Below, piece after piece: positions 1 to 8,096 of a DNA stretch of 50,147 nucleotides. Below the pieces are notes generated by a model. The model was not told the origin of the DNA. It saw only the letters and a program-made list of their open reading frames with translations, and did no database searches. The stretch comes from Planctomycetaceae bacterium. GTDB taxonomy: Bacteria; Planctomycetota; Planctomycetia; Pirellulales; PALSA-1355. The DNA is taken from the NCBI GenBank assembly GCA_003153375.1, contig PLYM01000260.1, positions 1-50,147 on the forward strand, given 5' to 3'. The position numbers and the translations under genes were made by a program. Each line of letters opens with the position of its first letter. The stretch's first letter is position 1.

Positions 1-56
1 CAGCACGAACGGTAACCAATTACTCTTGCGGTTCGTTGCATGGTGATTTCTGCAAG

Positions 57-1358
57 CTACTCGGCCACGATCTCCACATCCAACGTGCCGGCGTTATCGG
101 CCAGGCTGCCGGCCGAGTCGTTGACGCGCAGATAGAGGGTGCCGGTGCGCGGCGATTCAAACGTGGTTTCCAGCCCGACCACGATGGGCTTCAGCAGGCC
201 GTTGGAACCGGTGGCCTTGGCGTCGTCGGAGCGAACGGCCGCCAGCAGGATTCCCAGCGGCTGACCATGGTAGTAGCGAATCGTCACGCCGCCCGGTTCG
301 CACATCCAGGCCCGGGGTTCCAAGGCGATTTGATAGCGGCCGCTGGCCCGCAAGTGATACTTGCGGCCCGCTTGCAGTTGCACGCCGCTCGATTGCCAGC
401 CCCGGTCGGCGGCCACCGAAACCCGCGCGCTGCCGTCGCCCAAGGGCTTGCCGGCCACCAGGTCGACATCCATCCGGGCGAAGTCATAACCGTAGTCGAG
501 GTTGGCCACGAACAGTTGCCAGTCTTCGTTGAGACGGTCGGCATCGGCGGCAAAGAGCTTGTTCACCCGCTGGGCAAAGTCCGGCTCCCGTGCCCAGCCA
601 CTCAACTGGCGAAAGCGCTCGCGATAGCGCGGATGGCCATCCAAAAAGGCCGCGGCCGCCCAGCACCAGCCGTAGGGCTCGTTTTGAAAGTGGGCCGTCT
701 GGTCGTAGGCAAGGATTTTGGCCAGGCTCATCGCCCGTCGGGCCGCGTAGCCGGCTTGCACGATCTCGATGCGGCCCAGCTTGGGCACTTCCTCGCGCGA
801 GCGCGGAAAATAGCCCAGCGTCAACTTGTCGCTGTCCAAGCGATGCGTGGCCAACAGTTCGGCGACGCCCTCGAAGTACCAAGGCGAGCAAGCCGCGCCG
901 ACCAGGCCATACATGAAGGCGTGCGTTCCTTCGTGCAGCAGCAGATGCCGGCGATAGTATTCGCTGCTCTGGTCCACGAGCCAGATCTGATCGCCGCGCG
1001 TATAGCCCGATTTGAACTCAGGCACGTCAGCCGGCAGCAAGCCGGCCGCCTTGAATCGCTCGGACGATCGCATCAGATAGCAGCGGGCCCGCCAGTCCTC
1101 GTGCTGCTCTGCGTCGACGCCGAAATAGGCGCACCACTGAGCAAACGCCTGATCGAAATAGCCCGGCAGCGCGTCGACTTGCTTGCTGGCCGGCAAATCG
1201 GTCTCGAGCGTCAGGTGCTTCGACTGGAGCTTCCGGATTCCGGCGGCCGGAGACGCCGCTTCTTCGGCGGCGACCGTTGCGTTGGCGGCCGACAGAAGTA
1301 GACCGAGCGCGAGCAGCAAGCTCCCGAATCGCACCGGACGTGACTCCGTGGTCAGCAT
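57..1358 (-). CDS. Secreted HEGTH metalloprotease-like protein (DUF1570-like)
   Basis: 433 residues. The N-terminus is a signal peptide (basic start, leucine-rich core around residues 11-23, Ala-rich cleavage region near 30), so the protein is probably exported. Residues 142-146 are HEGTH, which fits the HExxH zinc-protease motif, and about 17 residues later comes WYFEGVAE, where Glu163 fits the third zinc ligand of gluzincins. This resembles the planctomycete DUF1570-type secreted proteins. The C-terminal 150 residues look beta-rich and could be a binding domain. It is the last visible minus-strand gene at the left edge, after the DEAD-box helicase gene (31 bases apart). Peptidase activity is inferred from the motif only; the substrate is unknown. 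Confidence 0.75.
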   Translation of the reverse strand: MLTTESRPVRFGSLLLALGLLLSAANATVAAEEAASPAAGIRKLQSKHLTLETDLPASKQVDALPGYFDQAFAQWCAYFGVDAEQHEDWRARCYLMRSSERFKAAGLLPADVPEFKSGYTRGDQIWLVDQSSEYYRRHLLLHEGTHAFMYGLVGAACSPWYFEGVAELLATHRLDSDKLTLGYFPRSREEVPKLGRIEIVQAGYAARRAMSLAKILAYDQTAHFQNEPYGWCWAAAAFLDGHPRYRERFRQLSGWAREPDFAQRVNKLFAADADRLNEDWQLFVANLDYGYDFARMDVDLVAGKPLGDGSARVSVAADRGWQSSGVQLQAGRKYHLRASGRYQIALEPRAWMCEPGGVTIRYYHGQPLGILLAAVRSDDAKATGSNGLLKPIVVGLETTFESPRTGTLYLRVNDSAGSLADNAGTLDVEIVAE

Positions 1359-1389
1359 CGCGTCCTACAGCCTTCAGCCTACAGTCTCT

Positions 1390-2790
1390 TCAAAGCGCCC
1401 GGCGAATGCGGCGCGGCGGGCGGCCATCGCGGCCGAACATCGGCTTTTTCGGCGCCGGGGCTTCCGGAGCGACCTCGGCGGCCGGGTCGGAGGCTTCGGT
1501 CGCGCCCATCATCGGGGTGCGAGCCGGCGGGGGGCCCGTCGGCGTGCGCGAGACGGCCGCGAAGCCGGGTACGTCGTCGCGCTTCAGCAGACGGTCGATG
1601 CGCATCTCGATGCGCGTCAGTTCGTTGCCTTCCTCGGGCGTGACGAACGTATAGGCCACGCCGTCGCGGCCCATGCGCCCCGTGCGGCCGACACGATGAA
1701 CGTAGTCGTCGCAGAACTGGGGAATGTCGTAATTGAAGATGTGCGAGATCGACGAGACGTCGATGCCGCGGCCCACGACGTCGGTGGCCACCAGGATGCG
1801 AACCTTGCCTTCGCGAAAGGCGGACATCACCCGATCGCGAACGTTTTGGGCCAGGTCGCCGTGGATGCAGGCCACGTCCTTGAACCGCTTGGTCAGCCGG
1901 CGCTCGATCTTGTCGGTGCCGCGCTTGGTGCGGCAAAAGACGATCGCCTGCTGCGGCGTTTCGCGCTTGATCAGGTGTTCGAGCAGATCGAACTTCCGCT
2001 CGCCCTCGACGGTGCAATAGAACTGCTCGATCGTTTCGACCGAGAGGTCCGAGGTCGAAAAATTGAGCGACTCCGGGTTGCGCATGTAACTGCGGGCCAG
2101 CTTTTCGACCGGCGGTGGCACCGTGGCGCTGAGCAGCAACGTTTGCCGATCGCGCGGGCAGCGGCGCAAAATCTTTTCGATGTCGGGCCGGAAACCGATG
2201 TCCAACATCCGGTCGGCCTCGTCCAAAACCACGAACGACAGGTTATCGAGGTTGAGCGTGCCGCGGGCAATGTGATCCAACACCCGGCCGGGCGTGCCAA
2301 TGACGACTTCGGCCCCGCGCGAGAGTTTTTCGATCTGGCCGCGGATCGGCTTGCCGCCATAGAGGGCCACGGAGTGAATCTTGCGGCCGTGCGCCAGCTT
2401 GACCACTTCCTCGCGCACCTGCACCGCCAACTCGCGGGTCGGCACCAGCACGATGGCCTGGGGGCCGTAGCCTTTCCTGGGCGGTTGCACACGCTCCAGA
2501 ATGGGAATCACGAAAGCGGCCGTCTTGCCGGTTCCGGTGCGGGCCTGGCCCAGCACGTCCACGCCCTCGAGCGCGCGAGGGATTAATCCGGCTTGAACGG
2601 GCGTGGGCTCGACATACCCGGCATTCTCCAAAGCCGCCATCATGGCTTCGGAAAGTAAGAGGTCTTTGAATCCTACGGTGGGGCTGGCGGGCGTTTCGTT
2701 CTCTTTCTCGGTAGTTTCCAACACTCGGGGGTCCAATTGATCTGACAGGTGGGAGTGATCCCCCACACCGGGAGATCGGATTGGCGGCAT
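1390..2790 (-). CDS. DEAD-box ATP-dependent RNA helicase (RhlE-like)
   Basis: 466 residues, an RNA helicase that unwinds RNA duplexes with ATP, acting in cytoplasmic RNA remodelling. The motifs appear in order: Q motif region (GYVEPTPVQ), motif I ARTGTGKT, motif Ia PTRELA, motif II DEAD in VLDEADRML, motif III SAT, then the second RecA-like domain with ATDVVGRGID and motif VI HRVGRTGR. The C-terminal tail after about residue 410 is short, rich in Pro/Ala and ends in a basic RRIRR stretch, as in RhlE/CsdA-type enzymes that use the tail to hold RNA. The first ~35 residues precede the family core, so a shorter start is possible. The exact subfamily (rhlE, csdA, dbpA) cannot be fixed from motifs alone. 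Confidence 0.93.
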   Translation of the reverse strand: MPPIRSPGVGDHSHLSDQLDPRVLETTEKENETPASPTVGFKDLLLSEAMMAALENAGYVEPTPVQAGLIPRALEGVDVLGQARTGTGKTAAFVIPILERVQPPRKGYGPQAIVLVPTRELAVQVREEVVKLAHGRKIHSVALYGGKPIRGQIEKLSRGAEVVIGTPGRVLDHIARGTLNLDNLSFVVLDEADRMLDIGFRPDIEKILRRCPRDRQTLLLSATVPPPVEKLARSYMRNPESLNFSTSDLSVETIEQFYCTVEGERKFDLLEHLIKRETPQQAIVFCRTKRGTDKIERRLTKRFKDVACIHGDLAQNVRDRVMSAFREGKVRILVATDVVGRGIDVSSISHIFNYDIPQFCDDYVHRVGRTGRMGRDGVAYTFVTPEEGNELTRIEMRIDRLLKRDDVPGFAAVSRTPTGPPPARTPMMGATEASDPAAEVAPEAPAPKKPMFGRDGRPPRRIRRAL

Positions 2791-2906
2791 TCAATTTGCT
2801 ACCCTAACCCTAGCAGGCAAGAAGGGTTTGGTCAACCGCGGCCCCTCCTGCGGCGAGGCAGCCCCACTTTGTCTGCTACGACAGGATTAACCCGCACCAA
2901 AACAAT

Positions 2907-2938
2907 AGGCCGGCTCACTCCTTGGAGTGAGCCGGCCT
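2907..2938 (-). terminator. Perfect 15-bp stem hairpin terminator
   Basis: A perfect inverted repeat: 15-base arms (2907-2921 and 2924-2938) around a TT centre. It lies 30 bases past the stop of the small histone-like gene on the minus strand, and reading that strand it is followed by ATTGTTTTGG, a T-rich tail. It probably ends the histone-like transcript and insulates the helicase gene downstream. Confidence 0.8.
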
Positions 2939-2968
2939 TTCTCGTCGGAAAAATTCAAAAGCAGAAGC

Positions 2969-3106
2969 TTACTTCTTGCTCTTGGCCTTGTGGGCGGCTT
3001 TCTTCGGCGAACGCTTGGCGACAGCCTTGGCCTTGGCCGGCTTCTTCGGCGAACGCTTGGCAGTCTTCTTCGTGGCAATCTTCTTGGTCGACTTCTTCGT
3101 GGCCAT
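2969..3106 (-). CDS. Histone H1-like Lys/SPKK-rich DNA-binding protein
   Basis: A 45-residue gene, short enough to be missed by length-filtered gene callers. About 40% of residues are Lys and nearly all others are Ala, Thr, Ser, Pro and Arg. It contains two copies of KRSPKK (residues 17-22 and 31-36) and Thr-Lys-Lys repeats at the start. SPKK motifs are known from eukaryotic histone H1/H2B tails, where they bind the DNA minor groove; chlamydial Hc1 and planctomycete lysine-rich proteins are similar in composition. The ATG is preceded by GAGGAG about 8 bases upstream, and a strong hairpin terminator follows the stop, so it looks like a compact single-gene unit. Nucleoid or RNA binding is inferred from composition only. 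Confidence 0.85.
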   Translation of the reverse strand: MATKKSTKKIATKKTAKRSPKKPAKAKAVAKRSPKKAAHKAKSKK

Positions 3107-3833
3107 GTCCGTGGCTCCTCGGTTGTGAGTACCCGCTAGGCTTGCGATAACCTCCCCTTGGGTACCTGACAGGGGAAGCCGCTTCGTGCAAAAATCAAAC
3201 TCGCATCGTCATGAATCCCTCGCGAGATTCAACATCCGCTAACATCCGTGTTACTCGTTTCGGTCGAGTGACGCTCGTTCGTTTGAGCTTTTTTTGATTC
3301 CAGTCGATTGGTTTTGCGAGCCAACTTTTTTTCTTTCGATCGTTCGTCAAACTCGTGTTTCACGCAGGATTGACGCGGTGCAACCGTTTGACTGCGGGGA
3401 TTGAACCAATTTCGGTCGATGCGAGTCAAGGCGAGTTCCCAGTTAAACCAGCCCGAAAAGCAAATGTTTTTTCGCCGCGCCCAGCGTGCGCGGCGCTTCC
3501 GATGACGATGGCGCGCCGCGGCGCGGAACGATTTTCAACGCGTCCAGGCGCGCCACGCGCCAATGCCGGCGCGGTGATTCGAGCGCGCCGGATGGGGCCC
3601 GATCGGGCGCTGCTAGCTGGCATGCAAGTGCGATCATCGGCCCGCCCGCGGCGCGACGATTCCAGCCGGCATTCGGCCGCATTTCGGCCCCTGGCAGCCA
3701 CTTGGAAGCGAACCTGCAAGCTACTATGATTGTCGCACGCTAGTACACGAAGCCCTTGAAGCGATGAGCCTTGGAACGGCCGGCGGAGACCGGTCTTCAG
3801 GGCAGCTAACCTGTTCTGCCGGGAGTTGTTCCG
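3107..3833. other. Long intergenic region with hairpins and GC-rich block
   Basis: No convincing gene in 727 bases between two divergently read genes. Positions 3250-3272 form an 8-bp stem (GTTACTCG / CGAGTGAC, one G-U), followed by GCTC...GAGC (3273-3288) and seven Ts (3289-3295), which resembles a plus-strand terminator although no plus-strand gene lies upstream. From 3475 to 3720 the sequence becomes dense in GCGCG/GGCGC words and is open on both strands, without any recognisable protein. The aspartate aminotransferase start is preceded by GGGAG at 3821-3825. The promoters of both flanking genes should lie here, but I could not identify them. Confidence 0.5.
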
Positions 3834-5030
3834 ATGCCGCCTGCCATTTCACGTATCGTTCAGAATCTCGAGCCTTCGGCGACGTTGGCCATGGCCGCCA
3901 AAGCCAAAGAATTAAAGGCGGCGGGCAAGACCGTCTATGACTTCAGCGTGGGCGAGCCCGACTTCACCACGCCCGAGCACATCTGCCAGGCGGCCGTCGC
4001 GGCGATGAAAGCCGGCCACACCCACTACACCGTGGCCAGCGGCATCCCCGAGCTGCGCACGGCCATTGCCAAACAATATAAATCGGTCCACGGACTCACC
4101 TACACGGCCCAGCAAGTCGTGGTCTCGAACGGGGCCAAGCACTCGCTGCACAATATTTTCACCGCCCTGTGCAATCCGGGCGACGAGGTGATCATTCCGG
4201 CTCCTTACTGGGTCAGCTATGCCGAGCTGGTCAAGCTGACCGGTGCCGTGCCCGTAATCGTGCCGACCCAGGAGTCGAACAACTTCAAGCTGACGCCCGA
4301 GGAGTTGCGCAAAGCGATCACCTCCAAAACGACCATCCTGTTGATCTGCTCGCCGTCGAACCCGACCGGCACCATGTACTCGCCCGAAGAGCTGGGCGCG
4401 CTGGCCGACATTGTGCTAGAGCGCAACCTGACGGTCGTCTCCGACGAAATCTACGAGCGGCTGATTTACGGCAATCATCGCTTTGCCAGCGTGGCCACGG
4501 TGCGGCCCGGCATGCAAGAGCGAACCATCGTCGTCAACGGGGCGAGCAAGGCCTATGCCATGACCGGCTGGCGTATCGGTTGGACGCTGTCACCGGCCAA
4601 CGTGGCCACGGCGATGGCCGACTTGCAGAGCCAGGAGACCTCGAACCCTTCGAGCATCAGCCAGTACGCCGCCATCGCGGCGATCGAGGGCCCCCAGCAA
4701 TGCGTCGAGCAGATGCTCGTCGAGTTCGCCAAGCGGCGCGAGTTCGTGCGGCAGCGCATCGCCTCGATCCCCGGCCTGTCGTGTCCCGACATGGCCGGCG
4801 CGTTTTATGCCTTCGTCAACATCAAGAGCCATCTGGGCCGCAACTACGGCAGCGCCCGGGTCGACAATTCGACTCAATGGTGCCTGACCCTGCTCGAGCA
4901 GCAGAACGTTGCCACGGTGATGGGCTCAGCCTTTGGCGCCGAGGGCTACGCCCGCATCTCGTTCGCCACCGGACTGGAAACGCTGCAGTCGGGCTTCGAT
5001 CTCATCGAAGCGTTTCTCAAGAGCAAGTAG
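3834..5030 (+). CDS. aspC: Aspartate aminotransferase (class I PLP-dependent)
   Basis: 398 residues, the normal length for class Ib aspartate aminotransferases. It transfers the amino group between aspartate and 2-oxoglutarate using pyridoxal phosphate, in the cytoplasm. Visible signatures are SVGEPDFTTPEH near the start, the cofactor-phosphate loop SNGAKHSLHN, CSPSNPTGTMY, the VVSDEIYERLIY region, and the Schiff-base lysine Lys239 in NGASKAYAMTGWRIGW, with a substrate-carboxylate Arg expected near the C-terminus (YARISFATG). ATG at 3834 has GGGAG 8 bases upstream, which supports the start. It stands alone; the next gene has its own promoter. Closely related enzymes can also be prephenate aminotransferases, so the substrate is likely but not proven. 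Confidence 0.92.
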   Translation: MPPAISRIVQNLEPSATLAMAAKAKELKAAGKTVYDFSVGEPDFTTPEHICQAAVAAMKAGHTHYTVASGIPELRTAIAKQYKSVHGLTYTAQQVVVSNGAKHSLHNIFTALCNPGDEVIIPAPYWVSYAELVKLTGAVPVIVPTQESNNFKLTPEELRKAITSKTTILLICSPSNPTGTMYSPEELGALADIVLERNLTVVSDEIYERLIYGNHRFASVATVRPGMQERTIVVNGASKAYAMTGWRIGWTLSPANVATAMADLQSQETSNPSSISQYAAIAAIEGPQQCVEQMLVEFAKRREFVRQRIASIPGLSCPDMAGAFYAFVNIKSHLGRNYGSARVDNSTQWCLTLLEQQNVATVMGSAFGAEGYARISFATGLETLQSGFDLIEAFLKSK

Positions 5031-5089
5031 CGATACTCGCCCCTCGCTTACGACCTTCCGTGACGTTATCTCTCCGGCGAGTCTCTGGA

Positions 5090-5117
5090 TTGCACGGAGA
5101 TTCTCAGGGCGTATAGT
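5090..5117 (+). promoter_or_regulatory. Sigma-70-type promoter for zinc-ribbon/CD225 gene
   Basis: TTGCAC at 5090-5095, a 16-base spacer and TATAGT at 5112-5117. This is a good match to a housekeeping promoter and would give a leader of about 135 bases before the gene at 5260. Confidence 0.55.
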
Positions 5118-5259
5118 ATCTTCCGCCTTCGACGCAACCAAGTTGTTGAAGCAAAACGGAATCAAGGTCGGTTTCTGTGGCGCGGATTCTGTCGCAACTG
5201 TGAGCGCGTCGGTATCGATGACTCGCCTGGCCGACAGGCTTCTCCGATAGGGAGGCACG

Positions 5260-5640
5260 ATGTACTGCGACAAGTGCGGGGCACACAACCCGGATGGATC
5301 GGCAACCTGCAGCGCCTGCGGAGCTTCGTTGACCAGCCCCTATCAATCGCCGGCCGGCGGCGGCTGGGCTGATGTGCCGCGGCCAATTAACAATTACTTG
5401 ATACCCGCCATCTTCGCGACGGTCTGCTGCTGCCACCCCTTGGGCGTTGTTTCGATCTTCTATGCGGCGCAGGTCAACGCCTGGTTGGCCGGCGGCCATG
5501 TCGCGGCGGCGACCAAGGCCGCGCAGAATGCGAAGATGTGGTTTTGGATCGCTCTGGGGCTGGGCCTCGTTTGGCCTGGACTCTACATGCTGGCGATGTT
5601 GCTGGCCGCGCTGGCCGGTATCGCGCACCCAGTCCGATGA
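5260..5640 (+). CDS. Zinc-ribbon CD225/dispanin membrane protein
   Basis: 126 residues. The start is a zinc ribbon (CDKCG at residues 3-7, CSACG about 15 residues on). A Pro/Gly linker leads to a CD225/dispanin domain: NNYLIPAIFATVCCCHPLGVVSIFYAAQV is the first membrane segment with the conserved Cys cluster, followed by a short loop with repeated Ala/Lys and a second membrane helix (WFWIALGLGLVWPGLYML). Dispanins include the interferon-induced IFITM proteins; the bacterial ones are uncharacterised. GGAGG at 5251-5255 sits 4 bases before the ATG. The gene overlaps the DUF2752 gene in ATGA, so the two are probably translated together in the inner membrane. Confidence 0.88.
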   Translation: MYCDKCGAHNPDGSATCSACGASLTSPYQSPAGGGWADVPRPINNYLIPAIFATVCCCHPLGVVSIFYAAQVNAWLAGGHVAAATKAAQNAKMWFWIALGLGLVWPGLYMLAMLLAALAGIAHPVR

Positions 5641-6066
5641 GCGAGCCGCATTCTCTACCCTCGTCGAGGCGGCCCGTTGCGTCGCAGTGGTGCGCAATTG
5701 CGGCGGTCATCGTCGGCCTCGTGATCATTCGCCAGACCGATCCGGCCGACAGTTCCTGGCTGCCTCCGTGTCCCCTGCATTGGCTCACCGGGTGGCACTG
5801 CCCCGGTTGCGGCGCCACACGCGCCCTGCACGCGCTGTTGCACGGAGAAATCGGCGAGGCCTTCTCGCAAAACCCGCTTGCTGGTCAGCTTGGCTCCCGT
5901 CGTTCTGGCACTCTGTCTGTGGCACTGGGCGACCCGCGGCTCGGCGACCGGCTGGACGTTGGCCGTGCCGCCGGCGGGAATCTGGTTGGCGCTATGCGTC
6001 CTGATCGCGTTCGGCGTGCTGCGCAACCTTCCGTTCTATCCCTTCAACTTGTTGGCGCCCCATTAA
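5637..6066 (+). pseudogene. DUF2752 membrane protein, +1 frameshift
   Basis: The reading frame from ATG 5637 encodes a membrane helix then the DUF2752 core: CPLHWLTGWHCPGCGATRA, HGEIGEAFSQNP. After NPL (about 5877) that frame turns into unrelated Arg/Gly-rich sequence. The expected hydrophobic continuation (LLVSLAPVVLALCLWHWA ... RNLPFYPFNLLAPH, stop at 6066) is in the next frame from 5878. Dropping one base at about 5877 joins them into a protein of about 142 residues, the usual size. So this is either a real inactivating frameshift or a sequencing/assembly error. DUF2752 proteins often occur beside CD225 genes, as here, and their role is unknown. Confidence 0.8.
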
Positions 6067-6499
6067 GAGCCGCAGTGGCCAAAGGACGCTCATTGCCGCA
6101 CGGTCGCGGTGCAAGTGTCCGCTCAGCCGGCGCAATCCGTTCGACATCACCGGCCGTTTTAGCAATCGCCCTTGCCGGCGCCGGAACGACTCACTCGACC
6201 TGTCCGATCGACCCGATGGTAAGACTGCGGCAAGCTGGGCTGGCGTCGCAAAGATTGCCGACGCAGCCGCGCAACCCCCGCTGAGCTTTCAATTTTGGAC
6301 CTTTTTGGTAGCCTAGCAGCAGTCGCGTGCCGCACATTTTCAATTTCCACCGACTCGCTTGGCGTACAATAGAGGCGTCGGCTGTGCGAATCATGCGGCC
6401 TGAAGTGGTTGGGCTGGCTGGACCCGGGGGCCTGCGAGCGTACGGAAGTGTGCCACTGAGCACGCGTTGAGGCCGTCGATGGCCAGGGAGCATGCAGGC
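6067..6499. other. Leader region upstream of the glycogen cluster
   Basis: No gene seen. TACAAT at 6365-6370, within GGCGTACAATAG, is a plausible -10 box for the glgA operon; the -35 box (around 6342-6349) is weak. The transcript would carry a leader of about 125 bases before the GTG start at 6500. Confidence 0.4.
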
Positions 6500-7996
6500 G
6501 TGAAGATTTTGATGGCGACGAGTGAAGCCGTGCCGTTCGCCAAGACTGGCGGGTTGGCCGACGTCTGCGGCGCCTTGCCCGTCGAGCTCGAAAAGCTCGG
6601 CCATGAGCCGATCGTCATTTTGCCGGCCTATCGGCAAATGCGCACCTCGGGCATGCCGATCGAACCGACCGGCATCCATTTCGAGGTGCCCATCGGCAAC
6701 AAGATGGTCGAGGGCAGCTTCCTGAAAAGCCACCTGCCCAACAGCTCGGTTCCGGTCTATCTGGTCCATCAAGACCACTACTTCGACCGGCCCGAACTCT
6801 ATCGCGAGAATGCCGAAGACTATAAGGACAACTGCGAGCGATTCGTCTTTTTCTGCCGCTCGGTGCTCGAAGCGATCCGCCTTCTCGACCTGCACGTCGA
6901 CGTGCTGCACGCCAACGACTGGCAAACGGGGCTGCTGCCTGCCTATCTCAAGCTCGAATACCGCGGCGTGCCCGGCTATGAGCAGATCGGGTCGCTGTTC
7001 ACGATCCACAACATGGCCTACCAGGGCGTGTTCTGGCATTGGGACATGCTGCTCACCGGTCTCGATTGGAAGTACTTCAACTGGCAGCAGATGGAGTTTT
7101 TCGGCAATCTGAACCTGCTGAAGACCGGGTTGATCTTTGCCGATCGCATCAACACGGTCAGCCCCCGATATGCCGAGGAGATCCAGTCCGCGCCGTTGGG
7201 TTGCGCACTCGAGGGGGTGCTGCAAAATCGCCGCGAAGTGCTGTCGGGCATTGTCAACGGCGTCGACTATCGCGAATGGGATCCGGCGGTCGACGGCGAC
7301 CTGGTGGCGCAATTCACGCCCGAGACGATCGAGCAGGGCAAGGCGGCTTGCAAAGCCGATCTGCAAAGCAGTTTTGGGCTTCCCGTTTCGCCCCGCACCC
7401 CGCTGGTTGCATTTGTCGGCCGATTGGCCGATCAGAAGGGGGTCGACTTGCTCGTGGCCACGATCCGCGACTGGGTGCAATCGCACGACGTGCAGTGGAT
7501 CGTCCTGGGCACGGGCGACGACAAGTATCAAAGCGCGCTGACCATGCTGGCCGAACGATTTCCCCAGCGCGTCGCCACGCGCTTGGAATTCTCGAACCGC
7601 GCGGCCCATCGCATTGAGGCCGGCGCCGACATGTTCCTGATGCCCAGCCGCTATGAACCCTGCGGGCTGAACCAGTTGTATAGTCTGAAGTATGGCACGG
7701 TGCCCATCGTGCGCGCGACTGGCGGCCTGGTCGACACGATCACCGACGCCAACGACAAGACGATCGCGGCGGGCAGCGCCACTGGTTTTCAATTCAGCGA
7801 ATACAGTCCGCTGGCCCTGGCCGAGGCGCTGCAGCGTGCTTGCAATGCCTATGCGCAGCCCGAGGTCTGGAAGCGCATCGTTCAGACTGGCATGCGGCAG
7901 GATTGGTCTTGGACTGCCAGCGCCCGGCAATATGGAGATTTGTATCGGATGACGGCCAACCAGGTGCGCCGCGGCATGGTGGCGGGCAACACCTAG
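6500..7996 (+). CDS. glgA: Glycogen synthase (GT5)
   Basis: 498 residues from GTG at 6500. I chose this start because AGGGAG (6485-6490) lies 9 bases before it and because the protein then begins V/MKILMATSEAVPFAKTGGLADV, the usual GlgA N-terminus; TTG 6467 and ATG 6479 are alternatives. The enzyme adds glucose from ADP-glucose (or UDP-glucose) to the growing alpha-1,4-glucan chain in the cytoplasm. KTGG near residue 15 is the sugar-nucleotide binding motif, and the second domain has VGRLADQKGVDLL and PSRYEPCGLNQLYSLKYGT with the conserved Glu. It opens a run of four alpha-glucan and sugar-nucleotide genes on one strand. Donor specificity cannot be read from the sequence. Confidence 0.95.
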   Translation: MKILMATSEAVPFAKTGGLADVCGALPVELEKLGHEPIVILPAYRQMRTSGMPIEPTGIHFEVPIGNKMVEGSFLKSHLPNSSVPVYLVHQDHYFDRPELYRENAEDYKDNCERFVFFCRSVLEAIRLLDLHVDVLHANDWQTGLLPAYLKLEYRGVPGYEQIGSLFTIHNMAYQGVFWHWDMLLTGLDWKYFNWQQMEFFGNLNLLKTGLIFADRINTVSPRYAEEIQSAPLGCALEGVLQNRREVLSGIVNGVDYREWDPAVDGDLVAQFTPETIEQGKAACKADLQSSFGLPVSPRTPLVAFVGRLADQKGVDLLVATIRDWVQSHDVQWIVLGTGDDKYQSALTMLAERFPQRVATRLEFSNRAAHRIEAGADMFLMPSRYEPCGLNQLYSLKYGTVPIVRATGGLVDTITDANDKTIAAGSATGFQFSEYSPLALAEALQRACNAYAQPEVWKRIVQTGMRQDWSWTASARQYGDLYRMTANQVRRGMVAGNT

Positions 7997-8096
7997 CCGG
8001 TCGGCGGAACCCACGCGGCCGATAGGCGGCGCCGCGAGTTTTGTGCGAAAACTCGAATCGCTTTGCACGCCTCAATCGGATCGCGGAACAAGTGCC

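Noticed and set aside
3229-3429. A 66-codon minus-strand frame upstream of the histone-like gene
   Set aside because: No Shine-Dalgarno site or recognisable pattern; it lies where the leader and promoter are expected.
3355-3743. Overlapping open frames on both strands in the GC-rich block
   Set aside because: Composition-driven Ala/Arg-rich translations on several frames at once, none with a motif.
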